From assembly GCA_032123675.1 (NCBI GenBank), contig JAQBEX010000020.1, positions 1-13,565 of the forward strand: DNA of 13,565 nt. The letters run 5' to 3'. The stretch is from Prado023 sp032123675 (GTDB taxonomy: Bacteria; Actinomycetota; Actinomycetes; S36-B12; CAIYMF01). The translations under genes were made by a program, and so were the position numbers. Below are positions 1-6,440 of the stretch, piece by piece; position 1 is the first letter of the stretch, and every line of letters begins with the position of its first letter. The notes below the pieces were generated by a model. It was not told where the DNA came from. It worked only from the letters and a program-made list of their open reading frames with translations, and searched no databases.

Positions 1-2052
1 TGCGCCGGTGGCCTCGTTCGTGGCTGCAGTGGGACCAGCCGGATCGGCTGTCTCCGATTCGGCGCCGTTGCCCGAGGGAATGGCCACGTAGGTGCCACCC
101 GGGGCGGGCAGCCCGTAGGCGCCCAGCATCGAGCCTGTCTCAAGCGGACCGCCGACCCGCGCGGGCACATCGACCGGCGGCCGGTCCGAGGGAGCCCGGC
201 GCTCCGAACCGGTCCACGCCGGCCGCAGCGGCTGGGGACGCAGGGCCTCGAAGATCCGGGCGACCTCCTCCTTGTTCAGCGTCTCCTTCTCCAGCAGCTC
301 GATGACCAAGGCGTCGAGCACATCGCGGTTGCCCACGAGGATCTCGAATGCCTCGTTGTGGGCGTGGTCGATGAGGCTGCGGACCTCCTCGTCGATCACG
401 GCGGCAATGTCCTCGGAGTAGTCACGGGAATGGCCCATGTCGCGACCGAGGAACACCTCGCCGCTCTCCTTGCCGTACTGGATCGCACCCAGGCGCTCGG
501 TCATGCCGTACTGGGTCACCATCGCACGCGCCACCGAGGTGGCCTTCTCGATGTCGTTGGAGGCCCCCGTTGTGGGGTCGTGGAAGACCAACTCCTCGGC
601 AGCCCGGCCGCCCAGCATGTAGGCCAGCTGGTTGAGCATCTCGCTGCGGGTGGTCGAGTACTTCTCCTGGTCGGGCAGCACCATCGTGTAGCCCAGGGCC
701 CGCCCGCGCGGGAGGATCGTGATCTTGTGCACCGGATCATTGCCCGGCAGCGCCGCGGCAACCAGGGCGTGCCCACCCTCGTGATAGGCCGTGATCTGCT
801 TCTCGCGGTCGTCCATGACCCGCGTGCGCTTCTGCGGCCCAGCGATCACGCGGTCAATTGCCTCGTCCAGGGCCCGGTTGTCGATCAGGGCCGCGCCGGA
901 ACGGGCGGTCAGCAGGGCGGCCTCATTGAGGACATTGGCGAGATCAGCACCGGTGAACCCCGGGGTGCGCCGCGCCACGGCCTCCAGGTCGACGTTCGGT
1001 GCCATCGGCTTGCCCCGGGCGTGCACCTTGAGAACCTGGAAACGGCCCTGCATGTCCGGCGGGGAGACCTGGATCTGGCGATCGAAGCGGCCCGGGCGCA
1101 GAAGTGCTGGGTCGAGGATATCGGGTCGGTTCGTCGCGGCGATCAGGATGACCCCACCGGACACGTCGAACCCGTCCATCTCGACGAGCATCTGGTTCAG
1201 GGTCTGCTCCCGCTCGTCGTGGCCGCCGCCGAGGCCCGCGCCGCGGTGTCGACCGACGGCGTCGATCTCGTCGACGAAGATGATCGCCGGGGCGTTGGCC
1301 TTCGCCTGCTCGAACAGGTCGCGCACTCGGGAGGCACCGACTCCGACGAACATCTCGACGAAGTCCGAGCCGGAGATCGAGAAGAACGGCACGCCCGCCT
1401 CACCGGCGACGGCCCGCGCCAGCAGCGTCTTGCCCGTTCCCGGCGGACCGTAGAGAAGGACACCCTTGGGGATCTTGGCCCCAACAGCCTGGAAGCGCGC
1501 GGGGTCCTGGAGGAACTCCTTGATCTCACCGAGCTCCTCGACGGCCTCCTCGGCACCGGCGACATCCGCGAACGTGGTCTTGGGCAGGTCCTTGCTCAGG
1601 GGCTTGGCCTTGGACTTGCCGAAGCTCATGACCTTGGAGCCGCCACCCATCTGGTTCATGAAGAAGAACAGCAGCAGCAGGATCAGGAACACGGGGAGCA
1701 GGGATACGAGCAGGGTGATCAGGAAGCTCTGCCGAGGGACCTTGACGTTGTAGGAGTCCAGCGCACCGGACTCCACCTGGGCCTGCAGCTGCTTCTGCAG
1801 GTCGATGCCCTGACCGTCGATGTACTCCGCGAACTTCTTCGACCCGTCGCCGAAATCGACCTCGATGCGCTGGTCGACATCAACGAGCAGCGCGTCGGTG
1901 ACCTCCCCGCGGTCGATTGCCGAGACCACGCTGGAGGTGTCGACCTGGCGCGGACCGGTGACGTCGGAGACCAGGCTGCTGCCGATGAGCAGCAGCAGCG
2001 TGGCGATCAGGATCCAGAAGATCGGACCACGTAGGAAGCGCTTCACGTCCAT
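1..2052 (-). CDS. ftsH: ATP-dependent zinc metalloprotease FtsH (C-terminus cut by window edge)
   Basis: FtsH is a membrane-anchored AAA+ protease that extracts and degrades misfolded membrane proteins and some short-lived cytosolic proteins. The window shows 684 codons with no stop, so the C-terminus lies outside. Seen in order: a transmembrane segment at about residues 9-28, an extracytoplasmic domain, a second segment at about 110-132, Walker A GPPGTGKT (202-209), Walker B FVDEID (259-264), the second region of homology ending in RPGRFDR, the zinc site HEGGH (424-428), and the third zinc ligand Asp500 in ASNDIEKAT. After about residue 606 there is a Pro/Ala-rich tail, as in other actinobacterial FtsH. 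The ATG at 2052 is fixed by an in-frame TGA at 2065-2067 just upstream. The ribosome site is a poor G-rich stretch. It lies 175 bp downstream of the serine protease and seems to have its own promoter. Family assignment is certain. Confidence 0.98.
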   Translation of the reverse strand, partial: MDVKRFLRGPIFWILIATLLLLIGSSLVSDVTGPRQVDTSSVVSAIDRGEVTDALLVDVDQRIEVDFGDGSKKFAEYIDGQGIDLQKQLQAQVESGALDSYNVKVPRQSFLITLLVSLLPVFLILLLLFFFMNQMGGGSKVMSFGKSKAKPLSKDLPKTTFADVAGAEEAVEELGEIKEFLQDPARFQAVGAKIPKGVLLYGPPGTGKTLLARAVAGEAGVPFFSISGSDFVEMFVGVGASRVRDLFEQAKANAPAIIFVDEIDAVGRHRGAGLGGGHDEREQTLNQMLVEMDGFDVSGGVILIAATNRPDILDPALLRPGRFDRQIQVSPPDMQGRFQVLKVHARGKPMAPNVDLEAVARRTPGFTGADLANVLNEAALLTARSGAALIDNRALDEAIDRVIAGPQKRTRVMDDREKQITAYHEGGHALVAAALPGNDPVHKITILPRGRALGYTMVLPDQEKYSTTRSEMLNQLAYMLGGRAAEELVFHDPTTGASNDIEKATSVARAMVTQYGMTERLGAIQYGKESGEVFLGRDMGHSRDYSEDIAAVIDEEVRSLIDHAHNEAFEILVGNRDVLDALVIELLEKETLNKEEVARIFEALRPQPLRPAWTGSERRAPSDRPPVDVPARVGGPLETGSMLGAYGLPAPGGTYVAIPSGNGAESETADPAGPTAATNEATGA

Positions 2053-2118
2053 CCCTGCCCCGGGTCACCCCGGCCTCACGGGTGCGGGGCGACCGACCTC
2101 CCGGCCCATGCCCGCCCG

Positions 2119-2134
2119 ACGGGCAGATGCCCGT
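2119..2134. promoter_or_regulatory. 16-bp perfect inverted repeat in the ftsH leader (possible operator or RNA hairpin)
   Basis: ACGGGCA-GA-TGCCCGT has two perfect 7-bp arms separated by 2 bp. It lies 67 bp upstream of the ftsH start codon and about 8 bp downstream of the AT-rich -10-like patch. It could be a dimeric repressor site or a small 5' UTR hairpin. The short spacer favours a protein site, since a 2-nt loop cannot close without opening one or two pairs. Overlapping GC palindromes to its left (2109-2125) lower the specificity. Function is inferred from position only. Confidence 0.35.
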
Positions 2135-2141
2135 ACCCGCA

Positions 2142-2147
2142 AAAATA
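2142..2147 (-). promoter_or_regulatory. ftsH: Candidate -10 element for ftsH
   Basis: On the minus strand this reads TATTTT, the only AT-rich patch in the 175-bp gap between the serine protease and ftsH. A start site 6-7 nt downstream would give a leader of about 83 nt. I see no convincing -35 hexamer at 16-19 bp, so the call rests on composition and position. Confidence 0.3.
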
Positions 2148-2227
2148 CACCGATCCGCCGACACCCACCCCCACGGTTCGCACAGGGCGTAGGGAAGCCT
2201 TACCGGATGTTGATGATGCGTTCGGCC

Positions 2228-3358
2228 TCAGGGAACATCCGTATCATCCACCGGGCCGGCCTTGGCCACCGCGTAGAGGGCCTGGGCCTTCGAGTTGAGG
2301 ACCGGACCGAACATGTAGCGGACCCCGGAGTACCCGTACGAGTTCAGTGAAGCGAGGGTGCCACCGTCACCAACCGCGTTGAGGGTGCCGTCGTTGCTGT
2401 CGCCCTTCGTCTCGGTGACCAACCATGGGCCACCTGAGGATCCGCCGGTCATCTTGCAGGCGAGGCCCCAGGTGTCGTCAGCGCCCGAGACCTGGTTGTA
2501 GGGGTCAGTGATCAGCGATCCTGAGCAGTAGGTGAGGTCGTTGCCGCTGTACTTGCCCGCCGCCGGATAGCCGAAGGCACTGAGCCGTGCCGACGGCTGG
2601 AGGTCGAACGACAGCGGATAGCCGCCGACCACGGCGTCGAGCTGGGTATCGCCATGTCCGCCAGCCCCCACGACAGCGAAGGCGAAGTCGTGCTGCGTCG
2701 CCTGAGTCGTGAAGCCACCGGCCCTCGTGAAGCCCTCGTGAGCCACGAGCGCCTGCGCCGTCCAGCAGCCGTACACGGTGTCGACCGATGTGCAGTCGCT
2801 GGTGCTGAGGTTCGACTTCGTGTCGAAGTCGGGGATGAAGATCCAGTTCTGGGCCCAGCCCGATCCATCAGCCTTGGTCTGGTCGTTGACACAGTGTGCT
2901 GCCGTCAGCACGATCGACGTGGCACCGCCGGTGTTCCCGTCATCGGCCACCGCGCCAGAGCACACGTACCCCGACCTCCCCATGGTGAAGTAGACCTTGC
3001 CCGTGCGTGCCAGGGCCTGCCCACCAGCGGTCCACGATGATCCTGACGTGATCGGGACCAAGGGATCGGTGGTCGTTCCACCACCGCCGCCCCCGTCGCC
3101 ACCGGGCTTGCCCTTCGAACCCCCGCTGGGCTTGCCCTTGGGCGTGGCGACCTGGCGGAATGATCCGTCTGGCTGCTTCTCGAAGTCGCGAGGCTTGGCT
3201 GCCTTCATCCGCTCCGGGGTCCAGTAGGCAACGATCCGTTCGTGCTCGGCCTTGGCCTTGTCCGCCTTGTCCGGCTGGGCTGCACCGGCCACCGCACCGG
3301 GCACCAGCGCCGCTCCGAGGACAACGGCGGCCATGACGAGGGAGCGAGTGCGCCCCAT
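2228..3358 (-). CDS. Secreted trypsin-like (S1 family) serine protease
   Basis: A 376-residue exported endopeptidase. A signal peptide (MGRTRSLVMAAVVLGAALVPG, cleavage likely near AVAGA-A, about residue 26) is followed by a Lys/Ala-rich segment and a Gly/Lys-rich linker (about 73-98, with a run of six glycines). The protease domain carries the triad: His155 in LTAAHC, Asp224 in HDFAFAVV, Ser308 in GGSSGGPW. Six cysteines (133, 156, 189, 198, 278, 301) in the mature part suggest up to three disulfides. The ATG at 3358 is chosen over an upstream in-frame start because GGAAGG sits 7 nt before it and the signal peptide begins there. It stands alone between hpt (96 bp away) and ftsH (175 bp) with its own promoter. 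In mycobacteria I know of no such protease next to hpt, so it looks like a lineage-specific addition. Substrate is unknown; the Gly linker could tether it to the wall or simply be a spacer. Confidence 0.9.
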   Translation of the reverse strand: MGRTRSLVMAAVVLGAALVPGAVAGAAQPDKADKAKAEHERIVAYWTPERMKAAKPRDFEKQPDGSFRQVATPKGKPSGGSKGKPGGDGGGGGGTTTDPLVPITSGSSWTAGGQALARTGKVYFTMGRSGYVCSGAVADDGNTGGATSIVLTAAHCVNDQTKADGSGWAQNWIFIPDFDTKSNLSTSDCTSVDTVYGCWTAQALVAHEGFTRAGGFTTQATQHDFAFAVVGAGGHGDTQLDAVVGGYPLSFDLQPSARLSAFGYPAAGKYSGNDLTYCSGSLITDPYNQVSGADDTWGLACKMTGGSSGGPWLVTETKGDSNDGTLNAVGDGGTLASLNSYGYSGVRYMFGPVLNSKAQALYAVAKAGPVDDTDVP

Positions 3359-3365
3359 GGTGGTT

Positions 3366-3371
3366 CCTTCC
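3366..3371 (-). promoter_or_regulatory. Ribosome binding site of the serine protease
   Basis: GGAAGG on the minus strand, 7 nt before the ATG at 3358. It is the clearest ribosome site on the minus strand of this window. It decides the start codon in favour of 3358 over the upstream in-frame start at 3439. Confidence 0.7.
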
Positions 3372-3390
3372 GGACGTGGCTGATTGGGGC

Positions 3391-3421
3391 AGGCTACCCT
3401 CACCGTCCCACGGCGGGCCAA
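3391..3421 (-). promoter_or_regulatory. Candidate promoter of the serine protease
   Basis: On the minus strand TTGGCC (3421-3416) and TAGCCT (3396-3391) are 19 bp apart, matching loose actinobacterial -35 and -10 hexamers. A start site near 3384 would give a leader of about 26 nt containing GGAAGG. This suggests the protease is transcribed separately from hpt. The 19-bp spacing is slightly long. Confidence 0.4.
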
Positions 3422-3454
3422 CCACTGAGGCGGCCGCACTCGATCGTCGGGCGA

Positions 3455-4006
3455 TCAGCTGTAGACGTGTGGGGCCAGCGTGCCGATCTCGCGCAGGTTC
3501 CGGTAGCGCTCGGCGTAGTCCAGGCCGTACCCGACGACGAACTCGTTGGGGATGTCGAAGCCGATGTACTTCGGGACGAGGTCCACCTTCACCGCATCGG
3601 GCTTGCGCAGCATCGTGAGCACCTCGACCGAGGCCGCCCCGCGTGCGTTCAGGTTGCGGAACAGCCAGGAGAGAGTCAGGCCCGAGTCGATGATGTCCTC
3701 CACGATCAGCACGTGCCGACCGGTCACATCGGTGTCGAGGTCCTTGAGGATGCGGACGACGCCGGAGGACTTCGTCGACGAGCCGTAGGAGGAGACGGCC
3801 ATCCAGTCCATCTCCAGGTGCGTGCGCATGTCCCGGGCGAGGTCGGCCATCACCATGACCGCGCCCTTGAGCACCCCGACCAGCAGGATGTCGCGGCCCA
3901 CGTAGTCCGCGTCGACCTGCGCAGCCATCTCCTGCAGGCGGGCCTGCAGCGTCTGCTCATCGATGAGGACCTTCTCGAGGTCAGTGCTCAGATCCGCGGC
4001 GTCCAC
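3455..4006 (-). CDS. hpt: Hypoxanthine (guanine) phosphoribosyltransferase
   Basis: A 183-residue cytosolic purine salvage enzyme that converts hypoxanthine or guanine plus PRPP into IMP or GMP. Visible motifs: the LKG turn at 46-48, the flexible-loop SSYG at 72-75, the PRPP-binding VEDIIDSGLT at 102-111, and the base-binding/C-terminal KYIGFDIPNEFVVGYGLD (146-163) with YAERYRNL. Length is normal for bacterial Hpt. The start is GTG at 4006, 5 nt after the tilS stop codon, with GAGAG about 10 nt before it inside the end of tilS. The tilS-hpt pairing is widespread in Gram-positive bacteria and some lineages fuse the two. In Listeria, TilS and Hpt have been reported to bind the ftsH promoter together, which fits the conserved tilS-hpt-ftsH order; whether that holds here is unknown. 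Confidence 0.97.
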   Translation of the reverse strand: MDAADLSTDLEKVLIDEQTLQARLQEMAAQVDADYVGRDILLVGVLKGAVMVMADLARDMRTHLEMDWMAVSSYGSSTKSSGVVRILKDLDTDVTGRHVLIVEDIIDSGLTLSWLFRNLNARGAASVEVLTMLRKPDAVKVDLVPKYIGFDIPNEFVVGYGLDYAERYRNLREIGTLAPHVYS

Positions 4007-4011
4007 GGGGG

Positions 4012-5370
4012 TCAGGCTCTCACAACCAGCACGTCGGCCACCCGCCGGGCGCGCACCCCACTCGGGAGGGCGATCTCAGCGCGGCCACCCTTCGGCTCCA
4101 GCAGCCCCGCGACCGCGCGAATGTGTCCGAACGACAGGTCACTGGCCGGGCAGCCGGCGTCGACCAGGAACCGTCGGATCACCCGGTGGACAACCGCCGG
4201 TGGCAGGTCCCCAGCGCCGGAGCGCAGGGCGGCAACGGGCAGCGTGCCAATGGCCAGCGTCCGAGCGGGTAGCGTCCGCGGGGGCAGCGGCTCGGCGGGC
4301 AGCGGCTCGGGGAATCCGGCAGGTTGTGGACCTTCTAGGGGCAGCAACCCACCCAGTTGAGCGGAAGCGACCTCCGCCGAGGCGGGAACGGACCCGGGAC
4401 CCCCGGACCACAGCCCCGGGGCCGCTGGGGCCCCTGAGGGTGGAAGTCCTGGGAATCTGGAAGGTTGGCGACCCTCTATGGGCAACAACCCACCCAGTTG
4501 CGGGGACTCGGCCTCCGCCGGGGAGCCGCCCACGCCCACGCCCCCGCCTCCACCTCCACCCACGCCCACGCCTCCGCCTCCGCCCGCCTGCACCTGGGCC
4601 CAGATGCGATCGGCCCAGTCGTCCAGGGCGTCGGCGTCCTGCTGGGCCAGGGCGGCGGTGCGCGCCAGGGCCTCGACGATCCCGGGGCCGAGGGTCGACT
4701 CGAGCAGCGGCAGCACGAGGGTGCGCACCCGGACGCGGGCGTAGGTGGGATCGCCGTTGTGCGGGTCGGTCCACGGCTCCAGCCGGGGGTCAGACTCGGC
4801 AGCCGCCCACGCAGCAGCGGCCACGACATCGCGGGGCAGGTCGAGCAGCGGGCGCCGGTACCGGCCAGCCCGGGGGCGCATGCCGGCCAGCGAGCGGGTT
4901 CCCGAGCCGCGGGCCAGCCCGAGCAGCACTGTCTCCGCCTGATCCTCCCGGGTGTGGCCGAGCAGGATTGCCGCCGCGATCGGGACGGACGCAGGCCCAT
5001 CGGAGCCGGCCGCTGCTGCATCGAGTGCGGCGTACCGCGCAGCCCGGGCCGCCGCCTCAACCCCACCGGTACCCGGCCCGCGCGGGACATCAACCGTCAC
5101 GACGCGCACGTCGGCACATCCCAACAACCCGGCCTGTTCGGCCGCCCGGGCCGCTACGGCCGCGGAACGGGCCTGGAGCTGGTGATCGACCACGACGGCC
5201 TCGCACCGCAGCCCCAGTTCAGCACTCACCACGGCTGCCCCTCCGGTCAGGGCCAACGAGTCGGCCCCGCCGCTGAGCGCCACGATGATCCGGTCCCCCG
5301 GTTCGAGATCGGCCAGGCCGTCGCGCAAAGCGGCACGAACCGCAGCCCGGGGAGGCCGCTGGGCACCCAT
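4012..5370 (-). CDS. tilS: tRNA(Ile)-lysidine synthetase with a long low-complexity insertion
   Basis: TilS uses ATP to attach lysine to C34 of tRNA-Ile(CAU), changing it to read AUA. The N-terminal PP-loop ATPase is clear: SGGADS at residues 33-38 and GHTREDQAET at 138-147. The C-terminal part is also present, with LPPAVVHRVIRRFL (389-402) and the final EIALPSGVRARR. Between them, about residues 263-388 are Gly/Pro/Ala/Leu-rich and non-globular. The protein is therefore 452 residues, while actinobacterial TilS is usually about 320-350. The insertion consists of three repeat types listed separately. The reading frame is unbroken, so the gene is probably functional. The ATG at 5370 overlaps the stop of the zincin gene (TGATG), implying coupling, and MGAQRPPRAAVRAAL resembles the usual TilS beginning. 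A GTG at 5394 with GAGGA upstream is an alternative that adds 8 residues. Confidence 0.95.
   Translation of the reverse strand: MGAQRPPRAAVRAALRDGLADLEPGDRIIVALSGGADSLALTGGAAVVSAELGLRCEAVVVDHQLQARSAAVAARAAEQAGLLGCADVRVVTVDVPRGPGTGGVEAAARAARYAALDAAAAGSDGPASVPIAAAILLGHTREDQAETVLLGLARGSGTRSLAGMRPRAGRYRRPLLDLPRDVVAAAAWAAAESDPRLEPWTDPHNGDPTYARVRVRTLVLPLLESTLGPGIVEALARTAALAQQDADALDDWADRIWAQVQAGGGGGVGVGGGGGGGVGVGGSPAEAESPQLGGLLPIEGRQPSRFPGLPPSGAPAAPGLWSGGPGSVPASAEVASAQLGGLLPLEGPQPAGFPEPLPAEPLPPRTLPARTLAIGTLPVAALRSGAGDLPPAVVHRVIRRFLVDAGCPASDLSFGHIRAVAGLLEPKGGRAEIALPSGVRARRVADVLVVRA
4235..4309. repeat. 15-bp tandem repeat, five degenerate units, inside tilS
   Basis: The core AGCG recurs at 4241, 4256, 4271, 4286 and 4301, an exact 15-bp period. 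On the coding strand it gives a five-residue period: PLPAE, PLPPR, TLPAR, TLAIG, TLPVA. The exact period shows expansion by slippage or unequal exchange in multiples of three. It forms the C-terminal third of the TilS insertion. Confidence 0.75.
4310..4380. repeat. Copy A of a ~70-bp dispersed-type repeat inside tilS
   Basis: It begins GGGAATCCGGCAGGTTG and shares 43 of its first 50 bases with copy B at 4451-4521; similarity fades but continues to CCTCCGCCG. It contains an inverted pair GGTTG...CAACC (arms 23-24 bases in from each other's outer ends) enclosing a short GC stem, which resembles small hairpin repeats scattered in bacterial genomes. On the coding strand it encodes SAQLGGLLPLEGPQPAGFP (TilS residues 336-354). 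Confidence 0.75.
4451..4521. repeat. Copy B of the ~70-bp repeat inside tilS
   Basis: It begins GGGAATCTGGAAGGTTG, exactly 141 bp (47 codons) from copy A, so both are read in the same frame. It encodes SPQLGGLLPIEGRQPSRFP (TilS residues 289-307). The GGTTG/CAACC arms are conserved, and the inner stem pairs CCC with GGG around TCTAT. The two copies are separated by 70 bp of unrelated Pro/Gly-coding DNA. Confidence 0.75.
4531..4590. repeat. 30-bp tandem duplication (Gly/Val-rich) inside tilS
   Basis: Two adjacent 30-bp units (4531-4560 and 4561-4590) each begin CACGCCCACGCC and share about 23 of 30 bases. They encode the paired GVGVGG stretches within a run of glycines at the N-terminal edge of the TilS insertion (about residues 261-282). 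Confidence 0.65.
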
Positions 5371-6425
5371 CAGCCCAGCACGCGACGTACCCACGCCGGC
5401 GGGTCCTCGATCTCATCGGCCGACGGCAGGTTCGCGGGCGCGGCCCAGACCTGCGCGAATCCGTCATCCCCGGCGGCGCCGATCACGCCGCGGACGAAGT
5501 CCGCACCACTGGTGTACTGGCGCATCTTGGTCTCCAGGCCCAGCATCCGGCGGGCGAACCCGTCAACGGTCCCCGCCTGAGCGCGCCGCGCGGCGAACCG
5601 CTCCCGGATGACGGCGACGGTCGGCACGTGCTCGGGCCCCACCTCGTCCATGACGTAGTCGGCATGGCCCTCGAGCAGGGACATCAGCCCGGTCAGCCGG
5701 TCGAAGATCTCGCGCTGCGCCGGGGTCTGGATGGCCTCCATCAGGCTGGGGCCCTCCTGGCCGCGGGCCGCTCCGACCACTGACTGGGCGACAGCGCCGA
5801 GCCGAGACAGGAACTCGGCCACGGACACATCGCTGACCGCCACGAGGGACTGGACCTCGGCGAGGAAGTGGTTGCGCAGCCACGGGACACCGCCGAACTG
5901 GGCCCGATGGGTCTCCTCGTGCAGGCACACCCAGAACCGGAAGTCCCGCGGCACCAGCTCGAGCTGCCGCTCCACCTGCACGATGTTGGGCGCCACGAGC
6001 AGGAGCCGTCCCGGCCGGCCGGGCACGGTGAACGCCTCGTACTGACCGAGGACCTTCCCCGACAGCCAGGCCATCGCCCCACCGAGCTGGGCAGCAGTGA
6101 GCCGCGAACCCACCGCCTCGATCCCTGGATTGGCGTAGTGGTCGGCCCGCGCCGCGATGAACGGGTCGAGGGCCACGCCGAGGCCCTCGATGTTCGACTG
6201 GATCCACTCCCCCCGATCAACGATCACGGCGGGGGCGTCCGGATCGTCGACGTGCAGGCCCGTGAGCTCGCGGACCGGATCGCGGGCCAGCTGGGCGAGC
6301 TCACGCAGCTCGGCGACCGTGCCATGGGCGGCCGTCGGAGTGATCGTCGGACCCTTCGGAGCGAAGCGCAGGCCGATCGACTCGGCAAGGGACCAGTCCA
6401 CGAGGTTCGCCACACGCCGCAGCAT
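5370..6425 (-). CDS. Zinc-dependent metalloprotease-like protein, DUF2342/zincin_2 family
   Basis: A 351-residue protein of the actinobacterial family often labelled 'coenzyme F420 biosynthesis associated' or zinc-dependent metalloprotease, syntenic with Rv3626c of M. tuberculosis. It has the zincin helix HEETH at 169-173 in FWVCLHEETHRAQF and a second conserved segment LLEGHADYVMDEVG (250-263) that could supply the third metal ligand. There is no signal peptide, so it is probably cytosolic. The substrate is not known; the F420 label comes from genome co-occurrence, not biochemistry. The ATG at 6425 lies 15 nt after the dacB stop with only a weak ribosome site; a GTG four codons in is possible because many homologues start close to VDW. 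It is coupled to tilS through a one-base stop/start overlap. Confidence 0.93.
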   Translation of the reverse strand: MLRRVANLVDWSLAESIGLRFAPKGPTITPTAAHGTVAELRELAQLARDPVRELTGLHVDDPDAPAVIVDRGEWIQSNIEGLGVALDPFIAARADHYANPGIEAVGSRLTAAQLGGAMAWLSGKVLGQYEAFTVPGRPGRLLLVAPNIVQVERQLELVPRDFRFWVCLHEETHRAQFGGVPWLRNHFLAEVQSLVAVSDVSVAEFLSRLGAVAQSVVGAARGQEGPSLMEAIQTPAQREIFDRLTGLMSLLEGHADYVMDEVGPEHVPTVAVIRERFAARRAQAGTVDGFARRMLGLETKMRQYTSGADFVRGVIGAAGDDGFAQVWAAPANLPSADEIEDPPAWVRRVLG

Positions 6426-6440
6426 AGGCGGGCTCGGGGA

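Noticed and set aside
358..2034. A 558-codon open frame on the plus strand opposite ftsH
   Set aside because: It is a shadow of ftsH, whose minus-strand translation is unmistakable; the antisense product shows no motif.
2190..2215. GTAGGG...CCTTAC imperfect hairpin after the serine protease
   Set aside because: A six-base stem with one mismatch and a 3-nt loop is too weak to call a terminator.
3442..3456. GATCG-TCGGG-CGATC inverted repeat at the hpt stop codon as a terminator
   Set aside because: The 5-bp stem overlaps the stop codon and no U-run follows; too short for a supported call.
5370..5394. GTG at 5394 as the tilS start
   Set aside because: Possible, because GAGGA lies upstream, but the ATG at 5370 couples to the preceding stop and matches the usual TilS N-terminus better.
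3963..5580. Several long plus-strand frames opposite tilS
   Set aside because: They come from the GC-rich repeats in tilS; the products are Arg/Pro-rich low-complexity strings.
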